Source of the DNA: a virus
IMG/VR virus record: IMGVR_UViG_3300024239_000004
Location: 1 to 46,158 of that record
DNA: 46,158 nucleotides
Direction: 5' to 3' (one strand)
This document shows positions 1 through 7,990 of the stretch, in pieces; positions within the stretch are counted from its first letter, which is position 1; every line of letters begins with the position of its first letter. The notes under the pieces were generated by a model. That model ran no database searches. It was not told the DNA's origin and saw only the letters and a program-made list of their open reading frames with translations. The position numbers were made by a program, and so were the translations under genes.

Positions 1-146
1 TGGCTCAGCAGCCAGAGCAATCTGGCGCTGAGACTAAGACTGAAGTTGTAGAGCCATTGGCTCAGCAGCCAGAGCAATCTGGCGCTGAGACTAAGACTGA
101 AGTTGTAGAGCCATTGGCTCAGCAGCCGGAGCAATCTGGCGCTGAG
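1..146 (+). repeat. 57-bp in-frame tandem repeat, left end
   Basis: Two full copies and one partial copy of a 57-bp unit run head to tail. In frame the unit encodes the 19 residues QQPEQSGAETKTEVVEPLA. The last, partial copy differs by one silent base (CCA to CCG at about 134) and then diverges into unique sequence at about 147. The same unit fills the right end of the window, so the contig was broken inside the array. Confidence 0.97.
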
Positions 147-257
147 TTCCGTTATCGCGTTACCAATAGCAGAATAGGGCATGAAATCGGCCATATACTC
201 ACGTATGACCATAAGCCAAATGAAGTGTTCCTTGCCTGCTTGGAGCGAGTAGAATAG
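1..257 (+). CDS. Repeat-containing protein after the capsid gene, C-terminal part (continues from the right end)
   Basis: This is the 3' part of the gene that begins at 46009. The reading frame (codons at 3, 6, 9 and so on) has no start here and continues the frame of the right end when the identical ends are overlapped. It encodes acidic 19-residue repeats rich in Q, P, E and T, then a unique tail of about 36 residues beginning FRYRVTNSRIGHE. Merging the 74-base overlap would give a protein of about 110 residues with 3.5 repeats; the true copy number is uncertain. Genes directly after the major capsid gene in related phages often encode small head-associated proteins with a basic N-terminus. 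The function here is unknown. The gene is followed at once by a terminator. Confidence 0.8.
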   Translation, partial: AQQPEQSGAETKTEVVEPLAQQPEQSGAETKTEVVEPLAQQPEQSGAEFRYRVTNSRIGHEIGHILTYDHKPNEVFLACLERVE

Positions 258-260
258 AAG

Positions 261-282
261 AAGCCCCTCAAGGGGCTTTTTT
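261..282 (+). terminator. Rho-independent terminator after the capsid block
   Basis: A 7-bp stem (AAGCCCC/GGGGCTT) with a TCAA loop runs into six T residues. It lies four bases after the stop codon of the repeat gene and probably ends the capsid transcript. Confidence 0.88.
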
Positions 283-366
283 AATGGGGTTACCAAAGCC
301 CGTTGAGCGTGGACTTATAAAGCATTTGTGATAGCATTTAATTTCACTAACAAAGAGGAAAATCAA

Positions 367-447
367 GTGCCGCAATCTCAACAACCTGAAAAGCCGATTA
401 AGCCAGCTCAGGAAAATAAACGTAATCCTAAGCCAGCTAAGCGCTGA
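367..447 (+). CDS. 26-residue Pro/Lys/Gln-rich peptide, possible leader or N-terminus of the next gene
   Basis: A GTG start has a good ribosome site (AGAGG, 8 bases upstream). The 26-residue product is rich in proline, lysine and glutamine and has no hydrophobic segment. It ends 19 bases before the ATG of the membrane protein at 467, which has no convincing ribosome site of its own. The +1 frame at the stop reads on as SAEQIDNIK directly into that membrane protein. The peptide may therefore be a translational-coupling leader, or the real N-terminus of the membrane protein joined by a +1 frameshift or separated from it by an indel. Confidence 0.5.
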   Translation: MPQSQQPEKPIKPAQENKRNPKPAKR

Positions 448-466
448 ACAGATCGACAATATCAAG

Positions 467-856
467 ATGGCCGCATTTATTGCGGCTTGTCTTTTTAATC
501 GGCAGGCATTACTGATTGTTTCGTTTCACGCGATAGGCGCACTGCTATTTAAGTTCACCAGTTCAGATCCAGTTATATACTTTTTCTTGGCGGCATCGAT
601 GTATAGCACGAGCGCCGCAGTCAATATCAGGCTAAAATCAGAAATTCGTCATGTTTTGATTATAGTATGGTGCTTAAATTGGCTTGCTGCAGTAGATTTC
701 ATCATAGCGCCGGATAGGGTCACTTGGTTTTACACCTACTATCCTTGGCTTATCAACTGCATGGACACTCTCATTATTTATCATCTGCTGAATGCTAAGG
801 GGCTTAAACTTGTCGGAACTACTCGCCCTTGGTTTTGCAGGCTGGTTAATCTATAA
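467..856 (+). CDS. Multi-pass membrane protein in the head-to-neck interval
   Basis: The 129-residue protein has three or four hydrophobic segments (about residues 14-32, 36-52, 62-80 and 90-108) and no recognised domain. It starts a cluster of membrane proteins placed between the capsid and neck genes. A holin, antiholin or superinfection-exclusion role is possible from size and topology, but nothing identifies it. The ATG lacks a clear ribosome site, so translation may be coupled to the 26-residue ORF upstream. The 3' end overlaps the 48-residue ORF at 792. Confidence 0.65.
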   Translation: MAAFIAACLFNRQALLIVSFHAIGALLFKFTSSDPVIYFFLAASMYSTSAAVNIRLKSEIRHVLIIVWCLNWLAAVDFIIAPDRVTWFYTYYPWLINCMDTLIIYHLLNAKGLKLVGTTRPWFCRLVNL

Positions 857-938
857 TCGTTGGCAACGAATCAAACAAATCAGAGCTGAAAACCGTGAAA
901 GAGAGCGTAAAGCACTTAATCGAGACGATAACGGCTGA
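792..938 (+). CDS. 48-residue single-pass membrane peptide
   Basis: This short ORF lies in another frame over the end of the upstream membrane gene. It has one hydrophobic helix (about residues 9-21, ELLALGFAGWLIY) and then a highly charged Arg/Glu-rich tail. This N-in or N-out small membrane design occurs in phage lysis and exclusion peptides, but no family is recognised. It begins with ATG, and its 3' end overlaps the GTG start of the next gene by 44 bases, which weakens the call. Confidence 0.5.
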   Translation: MLRGLNLSELLALGFAGWLIYNRWQRIKQIRAENRERERKALNRDDNG

Positions 939-1215
939 TACAGGCGCTTACATGCAGACCTTTCAGCATAAGTTTATTACCTATGCCGGAAGTACGAGCG
1001 CAATTTATCAGCTCAGAGAGCGTTTAGAGAATTGGCTTCCTGACTGGCTGACCGACCCAATATCAAGCGCTTTTGTTTTTTTGTCCAACTTTCCGATGAT
1101 GGACTTTCTTTCTGGCACTGCTGTATTGCTTCTTGTTATAGAGCGCGGCTTTATTATTCACGGAAAAATAACTGAGTACAAAGCAAAGCGCAAATCGCCT
1201 AAGGATGGTGCCTAA
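895..1215 (+). CDS. Small membrane protein, holin-like topology
   Basis: The protein has up to 106 residues from GTG at 895; an ATG at 952 (starting MQTFQHKF) would avoid overlapping the 48-residue ORF and is a fair alternative. The C-terminal half has one or two hydrophobic stretches (about residues 58-70 and 74-87), followed by a basic tail (KAKRKSPKDGA). This fits a holin-like protein, but the recognisable lytic enzyme is far away at 15.4 kb, so the role is uncertain. It ends in a TAATG overlap with the head-tail connector gene. Confidence 0.6.
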   Translation: MKESVKHLIETITADTGAYMQTFQHKFITYAGSTSAIYQLRERLENWLPDWLTDPISSAFVFLSNFPMMDFLSGTAVLLLVIERGFIIHGKITEYKAKRKSPKDGA

Positions 1216-1595
1216 TGGCTGCAACTATCACCATCGAGCAGATTAAAGAATTCATTCCGACTGATTTACCAGATTCAGTTCTTACTGGCTACATTACCTT
1301 TGTAGCGCAAGCCGACACTTGCCTTGATTCAAATTCAGTACCGGGCGAAACCCAAACAGTTTTAAAGCTAAACGCCATTGCTCATTTAATTGCCCAGTCA
1401 TCAGGCGCATCAGGCGAAGTTACAAGCGAAAGAAGCCGGACAGGTGCAGCAGTTACTTACAAAGAAACTCAAGGCGGCACAGGCACAGCTTCAACTTCTT
1501 ATGGGCGGGTTATGCAGCAGCTTGATATGTTCGGCTGCTTAACTTCGCTTTTCAAACAATCGCGTTTTATTAATTCAATAGGCAGAGGTTGCTAA
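1215..1595 (+). CDS. Head-tail connector (adaptor) protein
   Basis: The 126-residue protein has a largely helical N-terminal part (TITIEQIKEFIPTDLPDSVL, then VLKLNAIAHLIAQS) typical of gp6/gp15-like adaptor proteins that form the first ring below the portal. Its place between the capsid and head-closure genes supports this. The start ATG overlaps the preceding stop (TAATG). Identification is by position and general character, not a diagnostic motif. Confidence 0.65.
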   Translation: MAATITIEQIKEFIPTDLPDSVLTGYITFVAQADTCLDSNSVPGETQTVLKLNAIAHLIAQSSGASGEVTSERSRTGAAVTYKETQGGTGTASTSYGRVMQQLDMFGCLTSLFKQSRFINSIGRGC

Positions 1596-1840
1596 TGGCT
1601 AACACAGTGGGCGGCGGCTTAAATTCCGTATACACAACAACGCAAGAATTTTTTCTTACTACATCATGCACGGTATCGGTGACTCCTTCATCTACTGGCT
1701 CTGCTGCAATTCAAGTTAAAGCCTCAAACGAGTGGGCGACGGCGCAGACTTTAACTGCTGGTCAGTGTGTAGTCGTTGACACATTTAACGTAACTATAAG
1801 GATTTTAGTTACAGGCACTTGCACCTATGAGATTGTTTAA
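1595..1840 (+). CDS. Small beta-rich virion-associated protein
   Basis: The 81-residue protein starts MANTVGG at an ATG overlapping the previous stop, with an AGAGG ribosome site at 1584-1588. It is rich in Ser, Thr and Val in alternating patterns typical of a small beta domain, with no membrane segment. It sits among neck genes and just before a LamG-like protein, so a decoration or neck accessory role is plausible. I do not recognise the family. Confidence 0.65.
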   Translation: MANTVGGGLNSVYTTTQEFFLTTSCTVSVTPSSTGSAAIQVKASNEWATAQTLTAGQCVVVDTFNVTIRILVTGTCTYEIV

Positions 1841-2488
1841 ATGCTTATCAGACCAGTGACAAGAGCAGTAGTTAAAAGTGTATGCAGAAATATCACTAGA
1901 TTAGGTCAAAGGTGGGCTCTAAACTTTGACGGTATTGGTATTCGTGGGGTATTGGCTAATCGGGCTATCAATGTTGATGGTGATATTGATATCGAGTTTT
2001 ATAGCCCGTCTAATTTTGCAACGTTTTATACACTAATTAGTCAAAACATATCCACCAATGCCGGTTTTATCGAGTTCAGGCTTATTGCTTTTACTTCAGC
2101 AACGCCGGTTTTACAGCTTGTTGTCGGTGGGCAGGTAACTGATATTCTTACCGAGGTGCAAGGACTTCGCCCAAACTCAAAATACAGAATGACCCTCATA
2201 GGGAACAATCTAAAAGTTTATTTCAATGGCGTAGTCATACGTGATTACATATTTACCAGAGGCTCACAAAGAGAACCCACCGCAAAAACATCTATTGGCG
2301 CTCAGACGAACGGAGTTATTGATACCTACTATCGTTTTTTTAGCGGTATACAGCGTGATGTGAAGATCAACGGAACCTTGTGGGCTATATCTGACCGTAA
2401 TCAATCTATTCAGCCGTCAGTTCCGGCTGGAAACAATATGACTATCAGCAATGCTACCAGCGCTAACTGGGTGGAGGTATCAGCATGA
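1841..2488 (+). CDS. LamG/concanavalin A-like domain protein
   Basis: The 215-residue protein is almost entirely beta-strand. It has the character of a laminin-G or concanavalin-like jelly roll: WALNFDGIGIRG at the start, then IDIEFYSP, LRPNSKYRMTLIGNNLKVYFNG and a late DVKINGTLWAISDRN. Such domains bind glycans and occur on phage capsids and tails. It lies in the neck gene block, so it may be a head or neck decoration that touches the cell or environment. Family assignment is by fold-like pattern only. Confidence 0.6.
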   Translation: MLIRPVTRAVVKSVCRNITRLGQRWALNFDGIGIRGVLANRAINVDGDIDIEFYSPSNFATFYTLISQNISTNAGFIEFRLIAFTSATPVLQLVVGGQVTDILTEVQGLRPNSKYRMTLIGNNLKVYFNGVVIRDYIFTRGSQREPTAKTSIGAQTNGVIDTYYRFFSGIQRDVKINGTLWAISDRNQSIQPSVPAGNNMTISNATSANWVEVSA

Positions 2489-2775
2489 GCTTAGAAACCT
2501 ATTTAGCGCTATCTGGGCCTAAGTACGTAGTCATCAGCAAAGAAGCTCACCTTACACAACCGGTAGCTTATGAGCTTGCACCAGAGCCGGGCGGTTTTAT
2601 TTATAATAATATCGAGTACGTAGCTATAAATGTTGAGCCTGTATCGTTACCTGATTTAGTTGCTTACATACAACAACAGGCAGGTATTGAATTTGAGTTT
2701 ACGCAGGGTAGTGGTCTGGTGTCTCTGCTAACGCATGAGCAAGTGTTGCAACTGGTAAATGGTGGCAACGAATGA
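2485..2775 (+). CDS. Unknown small protein in the neck module
   Basis: The 96-residue protein has a good ribosome site (GGAGG before the ATG) and overlaps its neighbours on both sides by four bases. No family is recognised. Its coupling to the LamG-like gene suggests the two work together, perhaps as chaperone or partner. Confidence 0.65.
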   Translation: MSLETYLALSGPKYVVISKEAHLTQPVAYELAPEPGGFIYNNIEYVAINVEPVSLPDLVAYIQQQAGIEFEFTQGSGLVSLLTHEQVLQLVNGGNE

Positions 2776-3107
2776 GCCAAATACTAGCCAGATTCTTAAA
2801 AGACAACTGCACGGTTTGGCGCTCAACTGGTGAACCTGACGACTTCGGACAAATCCAATATGGTGCAGCCGAGCCTTTTAAGTGTGCTTATCAGGAAGGT
2901 GGAAAGCTAACCACGGATAAAGACGGTAATCAGTTTGTTCCTATCGCCGGATTCGATATGTACGACCAAGGGATAAAAATAGGCGATCTGATAGCATTCG
3001 GCACTTACACAAGTACGCCTGACTTAGCCCCGGCTAACAAGATCAGAAAAGTCGTGCTTGGCACTGAAATTCGTGGAAAGCGTGACGTAACTTTGATGGC
3101 AGGTTAA
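2772..3107 (+). CDS. Head closure / head-tail adaptor protein
   Basis: The 111-residue, beta-rich protein resembles small stopper proteins: a TVWRSTGEPDDFGQ segment, then GDLIAFGTYTSTPDL and a C-terminal IRKVVLGTEIRGKRDV. Proteins of this size and position (between connector and HK97 gp10-like genes) close the capsid after packaging. Support is mainly order and size. Confidence 0.65.
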   Translation: MSQILARFLKDNCTVWRSTGEPDDFGQIQYGAAEPFKCAYQEGGKLTTDKDGNQFVPIAGFDMYDQGIKIGDLIAFGTYTSTPDLAPANKIRKVVLGTEIRGKRDVTLMAG

Positions 3108-3109
3108 CT

Positions 3110-3547
3110 ATGCCGCTAAAAGGTATGAATAAGGTCAAAGCCAATACTGCTAAGTTTATCGACAAGGTAAATTCTAAGAATGAAAAGGTTTTAACTGAAA
3201 TAGGTGCCTTAGTTATCAGTTATGCAAAGTTTTACGTGCCGCTTGATACCGGAAATTTATTAAACTCTGATTTCAGACAGGTGTTTCAGGATAGGGAAGA
3301 TGTGTGGACTTTGACTGTGGGGTTTACTGCCAATTACGCATTACCACTGCACGGCACTGACACCTATACGCCATTGTGGAAACCTAGACCTGTCGGTACA
3401 AAAGTGTATGATCAAGGCAAAGGAAAGCCGCCAAGAATTAAGACGGCAGTAAACAATGACGCTACGCCGCAATTCTTAAGCCGAGGCGTAGATGATGCAA
3501 TGGACGGTATAATGAAGATTATCGAGCATGAGTACAGAAACGTATGA
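3110..3547 (+). CDS. Minor head/neck protein, HK97 gp10-like tail completion protein
   Basis: The 145-residue protein has the HK97 gp10-like pattern: a helical N-terminus, AKFYVPLDTGNLLNSD (the usual "P.DTG.L..S" motif at about residues 43-54), then VGFTANYALPLHG, where such proteins have the "Y...HEG" turn. It lies between the head-closure and tail-terminator genes, as expected. Confidence 0.8.
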   Translation: MPLKGMNKVKANTAKFIDKVNSKNEKVLTEIGALVISYAKFYVPLDTGNLLNSDFRQVFQDREDVWTLTVGFTANYALPLHGTDTYTPLWKPRPVGTKVYDQGKGKPPRIKTAVNNDATPQFLSRGVDDAMDGIMKIIEHEYRNV

Positions 3548-3927
3548 TGTACGACGATATTAAAGCGCACTTACAAGCATCCGGGCTAATGGCTGCTTAC
3601 ACGTTTCAATCTGTTTTTAACGAGCAAGCGTGGGACGCAGCAAAGCGCTATTGCGTGATCCGAGGCGTTGGTGGTGCTGGTGATAAGTACGTCAGAAATG
3701 CAACTTTTCAAATTCACTTTTTAGCTAAAGTAAATGACACAGCATTAGCAACGCTTAGCGCTGATGCGGACAAGGTTTTAAGATTCGTGCTGAACAACTA
3801 TAAGCGCGGTAATCTGATTAATTTTGGCTTAGCTCTTGATGTTTCAGGACCGTATTACACCGACTCAGGCCGGATGCAATATTATTTTGAAGTCATGGTT
3901 AAGTCGGATGATGTGAAAGCCCCGTAA
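3544..3927 (+). CDS. Tail terminator protein
   Basis: The 127-residue protein has the size, alpha/beta character and position of lambda gpU-like terminators, which cap the tail tube and join it to the neck. It overlaps the previous gene (ATGATG start) and lies directly before the major tail protein. The assignment rests on order, size and pattern (YDDIKAHLQASGL, TFQIHFLAKVNDTALATLSADADKV). Confidence 0.7.
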   Translation: MMYDDIKAHLQASGLMAAYTFQSVFNEQAWDAAKRYCVIRGVGGAGDKYVRNATFQIHFLAKVNDTALATLSADADKVLRFVLNNYKRGNLINFGLALDVSGPYYTDSGRMQYYFEVMVKSDDVKAP

Positions 3928-3971
3928 GGGCGAAACGGTAGGCGTTAGCCTTAACAAAGAGAGGTAATAAC

Positions 3972-4463
3972 ATGGGCGCTTTTATAGGTCGTGACGTAAC
4001 AATCGAGTTACTTTTAGCAAAAGAGACTCGCGCAAAAGTAAATGGTGCTTATCCTAAGCCAGTTTCACCGGCAGCGTATGTCGTGCTTGGTGGTACTCGC
4101 GGTTTAAGTAAATCAACCGAGTGGGACACAGTGGACGCAACCAGCCGGAGTTCTGCAGGCAACGTGCGTGAATCGCTGGTTAACTATTTATCTGTTAGTG
4201 GCTCAGTGGATGGCGTATGGCTGACGGAAGATGAAGAAAACATTGAGGACGCAAGCGATTATATCAATAACCCAACATCAGGCCAGCCTTACGGCTGGAT
4301 TAAATTAACCCGCCCAGGTGATAACGGCGGCACTGTGACTGAAGAAATTTACGCAATACTGACCTCGTTCAGCTTTGAAGCGCCCTATGATGATGTAGGA
4401 ACTTTCAGCATGGACTACACAGGCCAGCAAGCCGTAATTAAAACAGTAGTTCCGGCTCCATAA
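3972..4463 (+). CDS. Major tail tube protein
   Basis: The 163-residue protein begins MGAFIGRDVTIELLLAKETRAKV and contains GGTRGLSKSTEWDTVDATSRSS, typical of siphovirus tube proteins. It is preceded by a strong ribosome site (GAGAGGTAATAAC), fitting a highly expressed structural gene. A 44-base gap before it holds only short imperfect hairpins. Confidence 0.82.
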   Translation: MGAFIGRDVTIELLLAKETRAKVNGAYPKPVSPAAYVVLGGTRGLSKSTEWDTVDATSRSSAGNVRESLVNYLSVSGSVDGVWLTEDEENIEDASDYINNPTSGQPYGWIKLTRPGDNGGTVTEEIYAILTSFSFEAPYDDVGTFSMDYTGQQAVIKTVVPAP

Positions 4464-5087
4464 ATGGCAAATATCGCTATCGGAGAGGCAGCGATTTACG
4501 TAGACGGGCGGGAAGTTATTCTTCGCCCGTCTTTTGCTAACATGCAGAAAATCGGCACGCCGGAAGAAATCAAGGAAACTCTATGGGATTGCTTTAATGC
4601 ACTGCAAAAACAGCAGGCAGGATTAGATCTTCACTATAGCGATATACTGCCTTGCTCCATCGTCTTTGATGCCTGTGGTGGTGACGAGATAGAAAGCCGC
4701 ATATTCGGCCAGCTATCTACATCGGATGACAGGATAGAATGGATGCCCGGCATTGAGCCAGTGGAAAATCTTATCATCATGGCAAACCATCTGCTTTCAT
4801 GGGGCATAAACGGCAAACCAAGCAAAGGAAGATTGCGAAAAGCAGCAAATGAAAAAGACGGCAAAGAGTATTTGTTTGATCCGCTTGAGTTCGTCGGCGC
4901 TGCTGTGGCTCATTTTGGAATGAGTACCGCTGACGCATGGAATTTAACAATGGTCGAATTTCAGCGCATAATGGATAGTAAATATCCACCTGTCGATCCA
5001 AAGAAAGAAAAACACTACATGACCGCTGATGAGCTAAGAGAGCTAAAGCAGCGAGTAGGAAAGAGTAAACCCGCCAAACAGAGGTAA
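4464..5087 (+). CDS. Tail assembly chaperone-like protein (DUF6246-like)
   Basis: The 207-residue protein lies between the tube and tape measure genes, where tail assembly chaperones are encoded. The N-terminal half is a compact domain and the C-terminus is highly charged (VDPKKEKHYMTADELRELKQR). Unlike lambda G/GT there is no overlapping extension ORF: the tape measure starts four bases later. It is therefore probably a single-product chaperone. Confidence 0.68.
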   Translation: MANIAIGEAAIYVDGREVILRPSFANMQKIGTPEEIKETLWDCFNALQKQQAGLDLHYSDILPCSIVFDACGGDEIESRIFGQLSTSDDRIEWMPGIEPVENLIIMANHLLSWGINGKPSKGRLRKAANEKDGKEYLFDPLEFVGAAVAHFGMSTADAWNLTMVEFQRIMDSKYPPVDPKKEKHYMTADELRELKQRVGKSKPAKQR

Positions 5088-5090
5088 CGC

Positions 5091-7493
5091 ATGGCTGACA
5101 CTAATTTAGGCGGCGTATATTACGAAGTTGACGCAAAGACTGGCAATCTGCTGAAAATGAATGACGATGTTTCATCATCCATTGATAAGCTTGTCGGTCA
5201 ATTTGCAAAAGTAGATAACTCCACAAAGAAAAACGAGCAGTCATATAACCAAGCTGGCGCTGCAGCTAAGTCAATGGCCGCCGATATTGACAAGACGGCA
5301 AAATCTGCACTGACAGCAATATCTGCATATGAAAAAATGTCATCCGAGCTTCAACAGCAAAGAGCAAGTGTATCTAGTTTCATAGCCAAGCTAAAAGAGC
5401 AAAACGAAACATTAGGATTGTCAGCAACAGAATTAGCCCAATACCAAGCCGCCAAGCTTGGGGCTTCTGAAAAAGATCAGCAGATAGTTGCAAACCTTCG
5501 GGCACAAATAGACGCTTACGAAAAAAATCAGGCTGAGATTAGAAAAAATCAGGCTGCGCTTGACGCAATAGATCAGCAGCAACAGCAAAACAAAGCAAGC
5601 GTTGCAGCAATGGTTCAGGCGCTTCAAAACCAAGCCGCCACACTTGGAATGACTACGCGCCAGATCATCCTGCACAAAGCTGCGCAGGAAGGTGCGACAG
5701 TAGCCGATAGAAAAGCCATTATAACAGCGCTAAACCAGATAGAGGCATTTGAAAGGAAAACTGAGGCCACAAGACGCGCGACACTTGAAATGACTAAAAC
5801 AGCCCAAGCTGTTAATCAAGCTGCTGGATCGATGCGAGGGATTAGAGGCGTTGCTGGTAATCTTGGTTTCCAATTACAGGATATAGCAGTTCAAGCTCAA
5901 GCTGGAACAAGCGCCTTCGTTATATTGGGACAACAAGGCTCACAGCTTGCGTCTGCATTCGGCCCTGGCGGCGCTGTGCTTGGCGCTGTCATCGCTGTAG
6001 CCTCTGCAATTGGCGGCGTTTTATTTACATCATTAAAAGAAACGTCAGCAGAGATAAAAGACAAGTTCAATCCATCCATAGATGAAATGAAAGAAAAGAT
6101 GGATGAACTAACAAAGGCGCAGGCTGAATTTGCAATTATTCAGCTACGCAAGGATATGGAGCCGCTTGCTAACGTGGCTAGATCCACCGCAGCTCAGGTT
6201 GAGTACCTAACTAAGCAAATACAAAAATACCCATCAAATAAAGACATAGTTCAGTGGAATGAGGAGCTGGTAAAGCAGCAGGCTATTTTAGATGGGGTTA
6301 ATCAGCAAATTGAAAGAAATCAGTCCGATCTCAAAGCCTATGAAGATATAGTAAAAAGAAACATTGAAGGAACCCAAGGTCAGCAAAAATCAGAAAAAGA
6401 AAGAGCTGAAGCTCTTGCTGCTCTAATTAAGCAAACGACAACATACGCTGAGACCATTGGGTTAAGCGCCAGAGGTATAGCTTTGTATGCGGCGGAGCAA
6501 AATAAAGCAACACAGGCAGACATAGACACCATTAACGCTTTGTTCGACACTATAGAGGCATACGAGCTTAAGCAAGAGTCAGTAAGAAAAGCAACAGCAG
6601 AGCAAAAGGAATACGCTAAAGCTGTTGAGGAGTCATTTTTAAAAGAGCTAAAGGCGGAGCAAGACCAGAGAAACAAGATCACTACCGAGTTTGAGCAGGT
6701 TCAAAAAGGAATTACAGCCGACATTGAAACTCCAGCACAGAAAGCAGAAAGAGAGCTTGCGGAAAGGTTAGCCGTTATTCAGAAATACAATCAACTTGAA
6801 ACTGTTGAGGAAGCAAGGAAAACTCAAACAGGGGTAATGGCACAGAAGGCATACGAGGCCCAACTAACCAAGATCAAGAAAGACGAAGAAGCCAAGCGAT
6901 TGAAGATGAATAGCGACACGCTTGGTTATACTGCTGATCTGTTTGGTAACTTGGCTCAACTAGCCGAAGCTGGCGGCAAGAAGTCTTTCAACGCTTGGAA
7001 GCTGTTTGCCTCTGCTCAGGCTGCAGTTAACGCAGCGCTTGCAATAACTAACGTATTGGCTACGGTTCCGGCACCGTTTAACTTTGCGCTTGCTGGTACT
7101 GTCGCTGCTGTTACTGGCGCTCAGATAGCCACAATAAACAGCCAAAGCTATGGCGGCGGACGTTTATACGGCGGACCTGTGCAAGCTGGTGCAATGTACC
7201 CTATCACTGAAAACGGCAAGCCTGAGATATTGCAGCAAGGCAACAAACAATACCTATTGCCCGGCTCAAGCGGTAATGTGATCAGCAATAAAGACATGGT
7301 GGCTCAAAGTGGTTCAAATGTTAGCGTTGAAGTTAACGTGCAAAACATGAACGGCTCTCAGGTTGACGTTAAGCGCAGCCAAGGCCCGAACAGAAAAGAA
7401 ATCATTGATATTATAGTCGCTGACATTGGCAATAGAGGCCAGACCTATAGAGCCATAACAAGTACAACCAGCGCAAGAGGCACGACACGATGA
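5091..7493 (+). CDS. Tail tape measure protein
   Basis: The 800-residue protein sets tail length and is threaded through the tail tube. Long Gln/Ala/Lys-rich coiled coils fill residues 1-240 and 310-620. A hydrophobic stretch at about 250-315 (FQLQDIAVQAQAGTSAFVIL and beyond) is typical of tape measure membrane segments. A second hydrophobic block lies at about 640-690. Three degenerate repeats of about 45 residues share the pattern ETLGLSA, YQAAKLGAS, then IDAYE. The gene has a good GAGG ribosome site and overlaps the next gene by four bases. Confidence 0.93.
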   Translation: MADTNLGGVYYEVDAKTGNLLKMNDDVSSSIDKLVGQFAKVDNSTKKNEQSYNQAGAAAKSMAADIDKTAKSALTAISAYEKMSSELQQQRASVSSFIAKLKEQNETLGLSATELAQYQAAKLGASEKDQQIVANLRAQIDAYEKNQAEIRKNQAALDAIDQQQQQNKASVAAMVQALQNQAATLGMTTRQIILHKAAQEGATVADRKAIITALNQIEAFERKTEATRRATLEMTKTAQAVNQAAGSMRGIRGVAGNLGFQLQDIAVQAQAGTSAFVILGQQGSQLASAFGPGGAVLGAVIAVASAIGGVLFTSLKETSAEIKDKFNPSIDEMKEKMDELTKAQAEFAIIQLRKDMEPLANVARSTAAQVEYLTKQIQKYPSNKDIVQWNEELVKQQAILDGVNQQIERNQSDLKAYEDIVKRNIEGTQGQQKSEKERAEALAALIKQTTTYAETIGLSARGIALYAAEQNKATQADIDTINALFDTIEAYELKQESVRKATAEQKEYAKAVEESFLKELKAEQDQRNKITTEFEQVQKGITADIETPAQKAERELAERLAVIQKYNQLETVEEARKTQTGVMAQKAYEAQLTKIKKDEEAKRLKMNSDTLGYTADLFGNLAQLAEAGGKKSFNAWKLFASAQAAVNAALAITNVLATVPAPFNFALAGTVAAVTGAQIATINSQSYGGGRLYGGPVQAGAMYPITENGKPEILQQGNKQYLLPGSSGNVISNKDMVAQSGSNVSVEVNVQNMNGSQVDVKRSQGPNRKEIIDIIVADIGNRGQTYRAITSTTSARGTTR

Positions 7494-7990
7494 CAACAAG
7501 GCCGCAGTTCATAAGCAGCAAAGAGCGCAGGCGCAGATACAAGACCATAGAGTTTTATAATCCAACTATCGGAGTTTTGCGCTATGTGGATGGGCGGATA
7601 GACCCAATTAACTTCACACTTGAATCAACTGCACCGCGCAATACTGGAGAGTCAGTCACTTATGAAGGTGGCTCAATACGGTATCAACTACCTGAGCAAA
7701 ACAGCGACAATGCCAGTTTAGAGATACAGCTTGGCCGTGTTGGAAAGATGATTAAACAAAAGCTCAAGCTGTTAACTGGGTTTGCCAGATTCGATCCGAC
7801 TGAGGTTATAATCAGAGAATTCATTGACGGCGCAACAGATGGCCCTTTTGTTTTAGTTATGAACGTGTCCACTGTGACAATGACGGCGGAAGGTGTATCT
7901 ATCCTTGCCGAACTGGACAATCCAGCATCGCGCAATGTAAGCGAGATTTACACGATAGAAAGATTCCCGGGCTTGGGCGAGGTGTTTTAA
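7490..7990 (+). CDS. DUF1833 family tail protein
   Basis: The 166-residue protein matches the DUF1833 minor tail protein pattern: an ISSKERRRRYKTIEFYNP start, a central SLEIQLGRVGKMIKQKLK and a C-terminal beta region ending with RFPGLG. In siphoviruses this gene sits between the tape measure and NlpC/P60 genes and its product forms part of the distal tail. It is joined to its neighbours by ATGA and TAATG overlaps. Confidence 0.8.
   Translation: MTTRPQFISSKERRRRYKTIEFYNPTIGVLRYVDGRIDPINFTLESTAPRNTGESVTYEGGSIRYQLPEQNSDNASLEIQLGRVGKMIKQKLKLLTGFARFDPTEVIIREFIDGATDGPFVLVMNVSTVTMTAEGVSILAELDNPASRNVSEIYTIERFPGLGEVF

Noticed and set aside
1-146. CRISPR array
   Set aside because: The 57-bp units are directly adjacent without spacers, keep one reading frame and encode a peptide; no cas genes are present.
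181-215. Zinc protease motif HEIGHILTYDH in the repeat protein
   Set aside because: It fits HExxH with a third His at the metzincin spacing, but the unique tail is only about 36 residues, the conserved Gly is Thr and no Met-turn follows, so a catalytic domain is not possible.
4464-5091. Programmed frameshift in the tail assembly chaperone
   Set aside because: No overlapping extension ORF exists; the tape measure gene starts four bases after the stop.
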